From the NCBI GenBank assembly GCA_963765265.1, contig CAVXVN010000008.1, forward strand, positions 1 through 64,000: a stretch of 64,000 bases of DNA. The letters are read 5' to 3'. Below are positions 1 to 9,131 of this stretch, piece by piece. The translations under genes and the position numbers were made by a program. The stretch's first letter is position 1; every line of letters starts with the position of its first letter. A model generated the notes under the pieces. It ran no database searches, was not told the DNA's origin, and saw only the letters and a list, made by a program, of their open reading frames with translations. Source of the stretch: Bacillus_BD sp963765265 (GTDB taxonomy: Bacteria > Bacillota > Bacilli > Bacillales > Cytobacillaceae).

Positions 1-786
1 GCGGCCTTTCCATTTCTGCCTCAATGGGGTTCAGAGATAATAATGAAGCATCTTGGACGGAAGTATTAGATATTCTTGAATATATGAGTGATGCGACGGA
101 AATCCCAATAAGTTTTAGATGGGGATACAGGATATGGAAACTTTAATAATGCCAGGAGGCTTGTTAAGAAACTCGAACAAATAAATATAGCGGGAGTTTG
201 TATTGAGGATAAAATTTTTCCGAAAACGAACTCGTTTATTAATGGAGAAGCACAGCCTCTAGCTTCAATTGAGGAGTTTTCAGGAAAAATAAAGGCAATG
301 AAAGATACTCAGTTGGATAAAGATTTTATGGTTGTTGCTAGAGTAGAGGCATTTATTGCCGGATGGGGTCTTAAGGAAGCATTAAAGCGGGCGGAGGCAT
401 ATCGGAAAGCAGGAGCAGATGCTATTTTAATGCATAGTAAAAAATCTTCAATTGAAGAAATAGAAATGTTTATGAAGGAGTGGAGTGGAAGGCATCCCGT
501 TGTCATTGTTCCTACGAAATATTATAACACTCCAAAGGATCAATTTAGAAAATTGAGAGTAAATGCTGTTATTTGGGCAAATCACAACTTAAGAGCAGCG
601 ATCGAAGCGATGCAAAACATATCAAAACAAATTCTGAAAGAGGGAACCCTTATTAATGTAGAAAATCAAATTGTTAGTGTTGAAGAAATTTTCCGGCTTC
701 AAAATGCTGAGGAGCTTCAAAGAGCAGAAAAAAAATATTTGCCTAGAACAACGAAAAAAGAACAAATTGGAGGGAAAGGTGATTGA
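1..786 (+). pseudogene. pepM: Phosphoenolpyruvate mutase, 5'-truncated by window edge and frameshifted
   Basis: PepM isomerises phosphoenolpyruvate to phosphonopyruvate, the C-P bond-forming entry step of nearly all phosphonate biosynthesis. Reading opens at base 3 (GLSISASMGF...) and shifts frame at about base 111, after which LDGDTGYGN and the family hallmark EDKIFPKTNSF (isocitrate lyase/PEP mutase fold, Mg-binding and active-site loop) follow to the stop at 784-786. Removing one A at 110-111 restores a single frame. The internal ATG at 298 is not a real start. The N-terminus lies outside the window, so a fused upstream domain cannot be excluded. The stop abuts the ATG of the decarboxylase gene. 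Family assignment is firm; whether the frameshift is real or a sequencing error is open. Confidence 0.9.
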
Positions 787-1913
787 ATGCTAGAAACAAA
801 AACATTTGGAAATCACCTTAAAGCACTTGGTTTTGAATTTTACACTGGTGTGCCATGCTCATTTTTAAAAAACCTCATTAATTATTCAATCAATGAATGT
901 AATTATATAGCTGCAGCGAATGAGGGTGATGCGGTCGCTATAGCTGCGGGAGCTTATTTGGGAGGGAGAAAACCAGTTGTTTTAATGCAAAACTCAGGAT
1001 TAACAAATGCTATTTCTCCGTTAACGTCCTTAACCTATCCCTTTAAAATCCCAGTCCTTGGATTCGTTAGCCTGCGGGGAGAACCAGGATTGCATGATGA
1101 ACCCCAGCATGAGCTCATGGGTGAAATTACAGAAAAAATGTTGGATTTAATGCAAATAAAATGGGGATTTTTATCTCCAATAGACCATGTAGCAAGAAAA
1201 CAAGTTCAAAAAGCAGCCGATATCATTGAGAGAAAAGAAACCTTTTTCTTTGTAGTTAAAAAAGGAACATTCACAAGTGAAAAATTAAATAATGACTTAT
1301 GGGAGAAAAGTGAAAATAAGAAAAAAACAAGGAAAACAGCTATTGATGAAATGCCAAGCCGCTATGAAACTTTAAGAACAATCAATCAATTTAAAGATGA
1401 GAATACCATCCAGTTAGCAACAACCGGTAAAACGGTCGAGAACTATATGAAATTGAAGATGCAGTCAACAATTTTTATATGGTCGGTTCCATGGGGTGTG
1501 TTAGTTCCCTTGGACTTGGATTAGCCTATACTCGTAAAGATAAAGACGTGATTATCATTGATGGAGATGGTTCCATGCTGATGAGGATGGGGAGTTTAGC
1601 GACAAATGGTTACTATCAGCCTAAAAATATGCTTCACATATTGCTGGATAATCTGTCACATGATTCAACCGGAGGGCAGCGTACCGTTTCCAATGATGTT
1701 AACTTTGTTGAGATTACTGCTGCATGTGGTTATGAGAACTCATACTATGTTCACAGTTTAGAAGAGCTCCAAGCGAAAATAGTAGAATGGAAGAAAACAA
1801 AAGGGCTTACTTTTTTATATTTAAAAATTTTTCCAGGGTCCAAAGAAAATCTTGGACGCCCCAAGATAACCCCATATGAAGTGAAAACTCGGCTCCAACT
1901 ATTTATCGATTAA
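787..1913 (+). pseudogene. ppd: Phosphonopyruvate decarboxylase, frameshifted
   Basis: This thiamine-diphosphate enzyme decarboxylates phosphonopyruvate to phosphonoacetaldehyde, pulling the unfavourable PepM reaction forward. The N-terminal part has the TPP Pyr domain (YTGVPCSFLK, AANEGDAVAIAAG, MQNSGLTNA); the C-terminal part has the PP domain with the TPP/Mg motif GDGSMLMRMG and NLSHDSTGGQ. The two halves are in different frames: one base is missing near 1433, and with it restored the join reads GKTGRELYEIEDAVNNFYMVGSMG-like sequence. Joined length is about 375 residues, normal for the family. It starts directly after the pepM stop, so the two are co-translated. As printed it would yield only a truncated protein. 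Confidence 0.9.
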
Positions 1914-1932
1914 AACAAAATGAGGAGCTACG

Positions 1933-3082
1933 TTATCGAAAAAATTAAAGCGGAACATATTATTAAATCCAGGCCCTGCTACGACAACCGATACTGTTAA
2001 ATATGCACAAGTAGTTCCTGACATTTGTCCCCGTGAAAAAGAGTTCTGCCAAGTTATGAAGTACGTGTCCTCAGAACTTACAAGGCTTGTAGCCGATACC
2101 GAGGATTATACAACTGTATTATTCGGCGGAATTGGAACCGCCGCGGTAGATTCTATCTTAAGTTCTGTTGCGAATGATGGAGTTATCATCATTATTAACA
2201 ACGGTGTATATGGGGAACGGATGTGTGAAATTGCAGAAGCGTATCGACTTGATTGGGCTGAATTTCAAAGTCCCTATGATTGTGCAGTTGATTTAAAAGA
2301 GCTTCAAGAATTTATTCTAAATTTCCCTCGAAAAGTTTCGTATTTAGCGGTCGTTCATAATGAAACAACAACCGGATTATTGAATGATATTGAAAGAATC
2401 GGTGGAATTTCGCAGAGAGAAAAATATTCAAATGATTGTGGATGCGATGAGTTCATTTGCTGCCATTCCTATCCAAATGAAAAAAATGAACATTAGCTAT
2501 CTTGCTGCCAGCTCAAATAAAAATCTCCAAGGAATGGCTGGGATCTCATTTGTTATTGCTAAGAAAATTGAATTACAGAAACAAAAGGAGATACAGCCTG
2601 CCAATTACTATTTAAACCTATACGTACAATATCAATACTTTATCAAGACAGGACAAATGCGTTTTACCCCTCCCGTCCAGACAATCTATGCTCTAAAACA
2701 AGCATTGATAGAATTGAAAGAGGAAGGAATAGACGAAAGGTATAAACGATATAGCGAGTTATGGGAAATCTTAGTGGCAGGCTTTTCAAGGTTAGGTTTA
2801 AAACATCTTATCTCAAAAGAGAACCATTCAAAACTAATCACTGCTATTATTGAGCCTGATTGTACTGCATATGACTTCAACCACATGCATGATTATTTTT
2901 ACAAAAATGGGATTACCATCTATCCTGGAAAGCTTAACAGCTTAAAATCCTTTAGAATAGCTAACATTGGTGACCTTACTTCAGATAATATGGAGTTGTT
3001 TTTAAGATTATTAGAGAAATACCTGCAAAAAATAGGTTACTGCTCTAAGAAAGGTATGATCGAGAATGAAAAAAAAATATAA
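1933..3082 (+). pseudogene. aepT: 2-aminoethylphosphonate-pyruvate transaminase type, frameshifted and without a normal start codon
   Basis: A PLP-dependent class V aminotransferase that interconverts phosphonoacetaldehyde and 2-aminoethylphosphonate (AEP). Homology begins LNPGPATTTDTVKYAQ, and continues FGGIGTAAVDS, VVHNETTTGLLND, then after a shift IVDAMSSFAAIPI and the PLP-lysine region ASSNKNLQGMAG. One extra T in the run at 2408-2410 breaks the frame. There is a good ribosome site (GAGGAG, 1922-1927), but the codon at the expected position (1933) is TTA, as if a TTG start had been lost. The stop overlaps the next gene by 17 bp. In a cluster with pepM and ppd the biosynthetic direction (making AEP) is the natural reading. 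Confidence 0.85.
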
Positions 3083-3863
3083 TAAATGGGTACAATATTT
3101 AACTTTTAAAAAAAATAAACAGGTTGCACAACATATCCCCAAAACGAAAAAGTTTTTATTAGCAGAGGACCTATGGAACCTTGTTGAAAAGTACCATACA
3201 GTGATTATAAAACCCAGAAAAGGTAGCAGGGGGAAAAATATATTTAAAATCAATGCATTAGAATCAGATAAATTCGAGATTCATTATTTAAATAGTAAAC
3301 GGAAATTTATCGGCAAGGATAGTGCCTATATCTATTTACAAAAAACTAAATCGCCCGGACCTTATATTGTTCAAAGGTATATTCCTCTTGCCAATATCAA
3401 CGGTCACCCTTTTGATATTCGGGTAGTTGTCCAAAAACAAAAAAACGCGAATGGGTGGGTTGTAACAGGTAAAGTTGCAAAATTAGCTGGAAAAGGCTTC
3501 TTTGTGACCAACAATTCGTTAAGCGGGGGGTCAGTATTACCTGTTACCGAAGCTATTGAAGCCTCCAATATTCATAAATCATATAAAGATAGTAAAGAGC
3601 TCGTATCAGAATTAGAGCGAATTGTCTTAATTGCTGTAAAAACATTAGAGAAACGTTTTCATTGGCGTCATATATATGGTTTTGATATGGGGATAGATAG
3701 TGACGGGCATATTTGGATTATTGAGGCAAACTCAAAACCAATACTTTCTCACTTTCGTAAACTCCCAGATAAAACGATGTACCATACAATAAAGGAATTA
3801 AAAATATTCAATGAAGTTAAAAAATTAAAAATGGATCTAAGTCGATATCTTGGACACAAATAA
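3066..3863 (+). CDS. YheC/YheD-like ATP-grasp protein
   Basis: An intact 265-residue ATP-grasp protein of the YheC/D (endospore coat-associated) type. Visible motifs are the nucleotide-binding IIKPRKGSRGKNI (about residues 47-59), YIVQRYIPL, the basic FDIRVVVQK, and the metal-binding end GFDMGIDSDGHIWIIEANSKP (residues about 204-224). ATP-grasp enzymes form amide or ester bonds through an acyl-phosphate; the substrates of YheC/D proteins are not established. It starts inside the end of the aminotransferase gene (17-bp overlap), so translation is probably coupled, and it is the only intact member of the phosphonate set. My inference is that it ligates AEP or a related product to another molecule; a spore-coat role unrelated to phosphonates is the alternative. 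Confidence 0.75.
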   Translation: MKKKYNKWVQYLTFKKNKQVAQHIPKTKKFLLAEDLWNLVEKYHTVIIKPRKGSRGKNIFKINALESDKFEIHYLNSKRKFIGKDSAYIYLQKTKSPGPYIVQRYIPLANINGHPFDIRVVVQKQKNANGWVVTGKVAKLAGKGFFVTNNSLSGGSVLPVTEAIEASNIHKSYKDSKELVSELERIVLIAVKTLEKRFHWRHIYGFDMGIDSDGHIWIIEANSKPILSHFRKLPDKTMYHTIKELKIFNEVKKLKMDLSRYLGHK

Positions 3864-3867
3864 GTTA

Positions 3868-4285
3868 ACTCATGCTTTTTTCTTTCTTTAACTTTTCAAT
3901 TGCAATAGGATAAGCTGAATTCTTATCGACTGTCATTATAAGAACTAAGTGATGTAAGAGACCGCAAAGCTTCTTTAGGAATACTTCGCAGCCTTTTTGT
4001 CTCTTGTTTTCCCTATAAAAAAATCAATGGTGTTTCCTTTCGGATCAACAGCACGAGACAGGTACATCTATTGACCTCTTATTTTGATATATGTTCCATC
4101 AGCTCTCCAGGTATCATTTGTTTACTGATATGACGATGGATGTGCTTGTCCAATTAAGAGCGATATTGATGAGCTCAACCCATGATCAGTGTTATTCTAA
4201 CTTATCAAGTCGGGTCTTACTATTTTTTATTATTGTAAAAATTCTTCAACATTCTATCCGGTTAGTTGAACAATAAAAATTGCCT
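3868..4285 (-). mobile_element. Decayed IS6-family (IS240/IS26-like) transposase remnant
   Basis: On the minus strand broken frames spell pieces of an IS6-family DDE transposase in the right order: TWRADGTYIKIRGQ, then a stop, MYLSRAVDPKGNTIDFF, GKTRDKKAAK, and MTVDKNSAYPIAIEKLKKEK. Several stops and shifts interrupt it, and both the N-terminal HTH part and the C-terminal catalytic Glu region are missing or unrecognisable. It is not functional. Terminal inverted repeats were not found. Confidence 0.75.
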
Positions 4286-4611
4286 AAAGGTATCAATCAA
4301 ACCCCTAGGCTCATTATCAACTTTTTAGATCAACAAACACGACTTCAATAGTATTACTATTTGGTCCGTTTAATACCTTTTATCCATAAGTATAAACTTA
4401 TTTTTATTCAGCATGCTATCACATCTCGAAATTTTACTAATTTTCATTAAACTAATAAATAATTTGTCACGAAGTATTGGTCACATCGTGGTCATTCACT
4501 ACTAAATACTATCGAAAACTAGAATTCACTTAAACATTAAAAATCTCCTTAAACCCTTGATATAAAGGGATTTCTGGACACAATAGAAAACTATAGGAAA
4601 TTTCACTTTCC

Positions 4612-4657
4612 ACGTTGGCAGCGTTGTGGTCAGTGGTTCGAACCCCCTATTCTCCAT
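4612..4657 (+). other. Possible tRNA 3'-end remnant (old attachment site)
   Basis: The stretch GTGGTCAGTGGTTCGAACCC then CCCTATTCTCCA resembles the T-arm and acceptor end of a tRNA (closest by eye to tRNA-Ala, GGTCAGCGGTTCGATCCCGCT). No matching 5' half is present upstream. It lies between mobile-element debris, as a displaced attachment-site copy would. Weak evidence. Confidence 0.3.
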
Positions 4658-4799
4658 ATTCGGAAACCCTTGTGTAGCTCTTACAGTGTGGAACTTGCCC
4701 TGAGGAAACTAATTCATAAGCTTGACGTCGACCAACTCCTAAAATTTCTCTAATGTCATCGACGTTTAACACATCTGGATACTGATCTAAACTATTCAT
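4647..4799 (-). pseudogene. Excisionase-type HTH protein fragment
   Basis: A 50-residue reading frame beginning MNSLDQYPDVLNVDDIREIL and containing LGVGRRQAYELVSSGQVP. This is the helix-turn-helix of small excisionase/MerR-like (HTH_17) proteins that accompany integrases. Such proteins usually run about 60-70 residues and end with a RISK-type strand; here the frame stops early inside the tRNA-like stretch. It points away from the integrase fragment next door. Its normal role would be directing excision or regulating the integrase; truncated, it is probably inactive. Confidence 0.5.
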
Positions 4800-4800
4800 T

Positions 4801-5129
4801 ACAGCACTCCTTTAAAACCTGAAACATTAGGTCAGGGTTATCATGATTTAGATTTAGTCTTTGCTCAAAAAAACGGAAACCCAATCCAACCATCTGAAAT
4901 GGCAAGAGACTTTCGTAAGCTAGTTGAAAGCACTGATTTACCCTATATCAGGTTTCACGATTTAAGACATACCCATGCAACGTTACTGTTACAACAAGGG
5001 GTACACCCTAAAATTGTTTCTGAACGTTTGGGCCATTCAACAATCGGTATTACAATGGACACTTATACACATGTATTACCAAACATGCAAAAAGAAGCTG
5101 CTCAACAATTTGAGCAACTCATTAAATAG
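4801..5129 (+). pseudogene. Tyrosine integrase, C-terminal fragment
   Basis: Open reading from about 4801 carries the C-terminal catalytic domain of a phage/ICE-type tyrosine recombinase: DLDLVFAQKNGNPI, the box II motif FHDLRHTHATLLLQQGV, ERLGHSTIGITMDTYTHV with the catalytic His, Arg, His and Tyr, and a normal C-terminal tail ending QLIK. The N-terminal arm-binding and core-binding domains and the box I Arg are absent. The stop is 131 bp from the 3' end of the tRNA-Sec gene, the usual position of an integrase beside its tRNA attachment site. A relic of the recombinase that delivered the island on its left. Confidence 0.8.
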
Positions 5130-5260
5130 CATATGTAATTTCAAAAAAATAATGATGTGACCAAACTGTGACCAAAGACAATACTTTTGCTTTTTTGCGA
5201 CCACAAATCTTCCTTTTTAACTTCATCAAAAAACCTCTAAAACCCCTATATATCAAGGAT

Positions 5261-5358
5261 TGGCGGGACCGTCTGGGAATCGAACCCAGCTGACCTGGCA
5301 CGCAGCGTCACAAACGGTTTTGAAGACCGCGTGAGGACACCAGTACCCCATTCGACCC
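5261..5358 (-). tRNA. selC: tRNA-Sec (anticodon TCA), acceptor stem imperfect
   Basis: On the minus strand a 98-nt tRNA with an encoded CCA end. The anticodon arm GCGGT-CTTCAAA-ACCGT gives anticodon TCA (UGA reader); there is a long variable arm and a T-arm CTGGG-TTCGATT-CCCAG. Length, long D- and variable arms and the anticodon identify tRNA-Sec. The 5' acceptor strand (GGGTCG) pairs with the 3' strand (CGGTCCC) only if one U is bulged, as if one base had been lost on the 5' side. The 3' end faces the integrase fragment. No selA, selB or selD lies in the window. Function is uncertain because of the acceptor defect. Confidence 0.85.
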
Positions 5359-5555
5359 TAAAAATAAAGACATGTATTAGTACACTAGAAAAAAGAGTGT
5401 AAACCAATGTCGAAATAAGGCCATTATTAATACACTGAAAAGGTTCTAATTGATTTTTCGTAGTATCAATTAATCTTTGATTCTTCCTTTACTTGTCTGA
5501 AAATAGAAAAAATTATATACTATTAGTTAATAGATTAATATTGTAGGTGAAGAGA

Positions 5556-5981
5556 ATGCTTGAAGGCTGGTTTCTGTGGTTTATTCTTTTTTGGGTTATC
5601 ATTTTGTTGGGTTCCTTTGCCATCGGTGGATTTTTTATGTTTCGGAAGTTTTTAAAAAAGATGCCCAAAGTAGACGGGATGTCCGATATGGATTGGGAAG
5701 AATATTATGTCAACCATACCATTAATCTATGGTCCCAAAATGAGAAAGAATTGTTAGCGGATTTGGTAGAACCTGTCCCTGAACTCTTCCGTGATGTCGC
5801 CAAGCATAAGATTGCTGGGAAAATTGGCGAACTTGCTCTAAAAGAAAATGTTGTCATGATTGATCAAGATTTAGTCATTAGGGGTTATATTATGGCTACA
5901 CCTAAACGAGATCATAAATTTTTGCGTAAGAAATTAACAGATAAACAAATCGAACTCACACCATACGAACATTTATTTTAA
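5556..5981 (+). CDS. yneK: DUF2621 membrane protein, YneK-like
   Basis: A 141-residue protein with one N-terminal membrane segment (WFLWFILFWVIILLGSFAIG) and a cytoplasmic domain containing WEEYYVNHT, as in the DUF2621/YneK family next to the ccd genes of B. subtilis. Function unknown. I chose ATG 5556, preceded by AGGTGA at 5545-5550, over the GTG at 5547, which lies inside that ribosome site. It is convergent with ccdC and shares the terminator between them. Confidence 0.8.
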   Translation: MLEGWFLWFILFWVIILLGSFAIGGFFMFRKFLKKMPKVDGMSDMDWEEYYVNHTINLWSQNEKELLADLVEPVPELFRDVAKHKIAGKIGELALKENVVMIDQDLVIRGYIMATPKRDHKFLRKKLTDKQIELTPYEHLF

Positions 5982-6008
5982 CCAAGGACTTGAATAAAAT
6001 GAAATGAC

Positions 6009-6045
6009 AAAAAATGCATCGATCTTAAAAATCGATGCATTTTTT
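6009..6045. terminator. Bidirectional terminator between yneK and ccdC
   Basis: AAAAATGCATCGAT and ATCGATGCATTTTTT form a long perfect stem with a short loop and T-runs on both strands. Confidence 0.85.
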
Positions 6046-6090
6046 ACGATTATTTGCTTTCATTTTATAAATTAATCAAACGGTCGAGTT

Positions 6091-6567
6091 TTATCGGACT
6101 AGTCCTTTTAATTCCAAATACACCTTCTGATAATTTCGGTACATTGCAATCCGCCATGGAACAATCATACTAAATGCAAGCAAGAAAAACATGCCACTCA
6201 ACTCTCCATAATCAAAAGATGCACTTAAGATAAGCTTAGCCACAATCCGAACAACCAGTAAGCCAAGCAAAATAAATACAAATGCACGTGATCGTTTTAA
6301 ATAGATGTCTTGATCTTTAATTTCAAATTGAGATGTTTTAATAAGAAGAATTGAAAACAACATTCCAACGACAACTGATTCTAATATTTCAAGAGGGGTT
6401 AAGCGAAATTCTGGAAAGATATACATGAGTGCACCAGTACTCATAAAAAAAGGTGGTAATAATATTTTTTTAGCAGACGCCGGTTTTTGAGCTGCCTTCA
6501 TCCTAATAAACATGGCGAATATAGCCATACAAACGGCACCTATCGAAGTCACAATCACGATATCCAT
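6091..6567 (-). CDS. ccdC: CcdC family membrane protein
   Basis: A 158-residue protein with about five membrane segments, matching YneJ/CcdC, encoded with CcdA and the single-domain response regulator YneI in Bacillus. CcdC is associated with cytochrome c maturation genes but its activity is undefined. Start chosen at ATG 6567 (MDIVIVTS), which has AAAGGA nine bases upstream; an earlier in-frame ATG at 6576 overlaps that site. It is last in the minus-strand run ccdA, yneI, ccdC. Confidence 0.85.
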   Translation of the reverse strand: MDIVIVTSIGAVCMAIFAMFIRMKAAQKPASAKKILLPPFFMSTGALMYIFPEFRLTPLEILESVVVGMLFSILLIKTSQFEIKDQDIYLKRSRAFVFILLGLLVVRIVAKLILSASFDYGELSGMFFLLAFSMIVPWRIAMYRNYQKVYLELKGLVR

Positions 6568-6709
6568 ACATTTCATTCCTTTTAATTCTAATATGATCAC
6601 TAGCCTACTATCGCAAAATACAAGAAGGAAGAAATAATTCAGACAGTAAAGAATGTTTCCCTTCCATCATGATAAGTCACTCAAATGATAAACCTAAAGG
6701 ACAAAATTA

Positions 6710-7069
6710 TTAGGATAATACACGATTAATCGCATCGATTACGCGACCTTCATCAAAAGGCTTCACGATGAAATCCTTAGCTCCCGCCTCTATTGCTTCG
6801 ACTACCATTTTTTGTTGACCCATAGCAGAGCACATAATTACTTTAGCATTCGGAAATTCCTTTTTGATCTCCTTAACCGCATCGATTCCGTTCATTTCTG
6901 GCATCGTAATATCCATTGTCACTAAGTCTGGTTTTAATTCACGATACAGTCGAATCGCATCTTTTCCATTTTCACCTTGTCCTACAACCTCATGTTCACC
7001 TTTCATGAGTATATTTGATAAAGTCATTCTCATAAATTTCGCATCATCTACGATTACTATTTTTGCCAA
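6710..7069 (-). CDS. yneI: Single-domain response regulator (CcdB/YneI-like)
   Basis: A 119-residue CheY-like receiver with no output domain: VDDAKFMR acidic pocket, phospho-acceptor Asp in LVTMDITMPEMNG (about residue 53), CSAMG for the conserved Ser/Thr and VKPF for the Lys. It lies between ccdA and ccdC as in B. subtilis, where it is called CcdB/YneI. Start is a TTG after a good GGAGGA ribosome site. Partner kinase unknown. Confidence 0.9.
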   Translation of the reverse strand: MAKIVIVDDAKFMRMTLSNILMKGEHEVVGQGENGKDAIRLYRELKPDLVTMDITMPEMNGIDAVKEIKKEFPNAKVIMCSAMGQQKMVVEAIEAGAKDFIVKPFDEGRVIDAINRVLS

Positions 7070-7249
7070 AATCTATTCCTCCTAAAAAACACCATCATCT
7101 ATATGAAAACATAAACAACTAAATTAATGTCCATTCACCATTTCTATTATAATATAATGCCATATCTTATGAATGATATTTTAGCCATATTTACAATTTT
7201 TACAATTAGATGCATGATTACATTCATTTCTTTCTCTATTTACTTATCG

Positions 7250-7957
7250 TCAAAAACCAGTAAAGCCGCCAAAAAGAGCCGTTAAAAGAGAGATAATAGC
7301 GGTCATCCAATCAAAAAATAGGAATATCCCCATAATAATCATGATATATCCACCGATTTTCATTATTTTCACATTGTGTTTACGGATCCAATTCATTCTT
7401 CCAATGAAAAAGGATAGAAGTAAAAATGGAATGGCAAATCCTAATGAATAAGCAAGCATATAAACAATTCCCGATTCAGGATTAGACCCTGCAAGCAATA
7501 TAACAGACATTAGGATTGGGCCCGTACAAGGAGTCCATCCTGCCGCAAATGACATCCCGATTAAGATTGAACCAATAAAACCAGAAGGTCTATTTTTAAA
7601 CTCAAACCTATGATCTTTCATCATAAATGTAGGATTAATAAAACCTATAATAATAAATCCAAAAAACACGATAAATATGGCTCCTATTTGACGAATTAAA
7701 TCCTGATATTCTATAAAAAAGGAACCGATAAAAGATGTACCAAATCCAATCGCAACAAAAATAATGGAAAAGCCAATTAGGAAAAAAATGGTATGCATTA
7801 AACTTCTTCGTTGCAGCATTCCATTATCACTTTTTATCTCACCTACTGACATTCCTGTAATATAGGAAAGAAACGCTGGGTAAAGCGGAAGACAACATGG
7901 TGATATGAAACTCAAAAAACCTGCCCCCATAGCAATAAATAAATTTAAATCAGTCAT
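7250..7957 (-). CDS. ccdA: Cytochrome c biogenesis protein CcdA
   Basis: Membrane thiol-disulfide transporter (DsbD/CcdA family) that carries reducing power across the membrane for apocytochrome c reduction and spore envelope proteins. About 235 residues with six or so membrane segments and the two characteristic Cys-Pro loops: FISPCCLPLYPAFLSY in the first helix and GWTPCTGPILMS in the fourth. ATG 7957 (MTDLNLF) is preferred over an upstream in-frame codon because it matches the family N-terminus and follows a GGGGA site. First gene of ccdA-yneI-ccdC. Confidence 0.93.
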   Translation of the reverse strand: MTDLNLFIAMGAGFLSFISPCCLPLYPAFLSYITGMSVGEIKSDNGMLQRRSLMHTIFFLIGFSIIFVAIGFGTSFIGSFFIEYQDLIRQIGAIFIVFFGFIIIGFINPTFMMKDHRFEFKNRPSGFIGSILIGMSFAAGWTPCTGPILMSVILLAGSNPESGIVYMLAYSLGFAIPFLLLSFFIGRMNWIRKHNVKIMKIGGYIMIIMGIFLFFDWMTAIISLLTALFGGFTGF

Positions 7958-8096
7958 ACACCCGTCCCCTATTCCTCTATACTTTAACCATTTTATCAAA
8001 GCTTACCAATAAAAGATAATACTTGCTATTCGACTATTTCGCATTTTAAACAAAATATTCTAAAAATTACATTTACTTATCATTCTTTTATTCAAA

Positions 8097-8123
8097 AAGA
8101 AAGCACTCAAAAATGAGTGCTGT
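8097..8123 (-). terminator. Terminator after yneF
   Basis: Stem AGCACTC/GAGTGCT with loop, followed on the minus strand by TTCTTTTT. Confidence 0.75.
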
Positions 8124-8127
8124 TCTA

Positions 8128-8343
8128 TTATTTACCCTGTTGCTTATTCATCGCGTTCAACATTTGATTGATTTTCTTCTGACTTGGTTTCATACCCATT
8201 TGCATCATCATCATTTTTAACATTTGTTCATTAATTGGTGGATTTTTCTTTAAATAGCTCATCATATATTTTCGAGCAATGAAAAATCCTAGTGCTACAC
8301 CGGCTAACAAGCACAATGCACCTACTAGAATGTAAATACCCAT
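8128..8343 (-). CDS. yneF: YneF family membrane protein (UPF0154)
   Basis: A 71-residue protein with one N-terminal membrane helix (YILVGALCLLAGVALGFFIA) and a basic, methionine-rich tail (NEQMLKMMMMQMG), typical of the widely conserved Firmicutes YneF family of unknown function. ATG 8343 follows an AAGGAGGA ribosome site. Position between ccdA and sirA is as in B. subtilis. Confidence 0.9.
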   Translation of the reverse strand: MGIYILVGALCLLAGVALGFFIARKYMMSYLKKNPPINEQMLKMMMMQMGMKPSQKKINQMLNAMNKQQGK

Positions 8344-8427
8344 AAAAACTTCCTCCTTCTGGTTGTCTACCATACAGTGTACTAAACCAAAATATATTAT
8401 ACAATAAACGGCTGGTGATTTCTCTAT

Positions 8428-8871
8428 TTATTCGTAAACATATTTTGTTTCTTTAATTGGTTTTAACCATCTGCAACGGTAATTTTCAAAATCAATGGCT
8501 AAGAATGAAGATTCTATTTTCCGCAAAACTTCAAAAAAGATTGTTTCTGCTTCATAATCCCCACTCGATTTGATTTCTATATAACGTTCATGCATTTCTA
8601 ATTTCGCAAAGCTTCTTGAACCGATTTCTATGTAATATGTACCGTTATGATCATGCAAGGTCTTGTTTCTTTGTAAAATTTGAACAATAACTTGTTGTAT
8701 TTTCAATGATTGAATCGGTCTTGTAATGAAATGTATTTGTTCATTAAGAATCCTTTTATTTTGACCGACAGCTTCTTTGTATTCTTGAAATAGCTGAAAA
8801 AACATTCGTTCTCTACCGAAGTAATGGGAGGCAAACTCATTTACAATCAAATAGAGTTGATAATTTCTCAC
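8428..8871 (-). CDS. sirA: Sporulation inhibitor of replication SirA
   Basis: SirA is made at sporulation onset under Spo0A control and binds DnaA domain I to block new rounds of replication. The 147-residue product matches B. subtilis SirA (YneE) along its length: YLIVNEFASHYFGRE near the N-terminus and IEIKSSGDYEAETIFFEVLRK with FLAIDFENYR near the end. The gene sits beside yneF as in B. subtilis. I did not find a clear 0A box by eye in the 260 bp upstream. Confidence 0.9.
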   Translation of the reverse strand: MRNYQLYLIVNEFASHYFGRERMFFQLFQEYKEAVGQNKRILNEQIHFITRPIQSLKIQQVIVQILQRNKTLHDHNGTYYIEIGSRSFAKLEMHERYIEIKSSGDYEAETIFFEVLRKIESSFLAIDFENYRCRWLKPIKETKYVYE

Positions 8872-9131
8872 TTGTAACCCTCCAATGAAGCAGCTTTTAC
8901 TCTTATTATATCGAATAAGAGAGTTTAAGATTGTCCGTTCCTGTCAAAAATAAAGCCTAGTTTTGTCGAATATGGAATTTTCCTTATTAGTTAAAAGATG
9001 AATGCCCTTGTGAATTAGATCATTTAGATGTATTTTTTCTGCACATCCAATCATTTCGTTCTATAATAGAAAAGATCCATTCAGGATAAAACAGCCTGTT
9101 TATTCACCAGGTTATAAGGGAGAGAACACTT

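Noticed and set aside
4091..4276. 61-residue plus-strand frame
   Set aside because: It is the antisense of the IS6 transposase remnant; no ribosome site.
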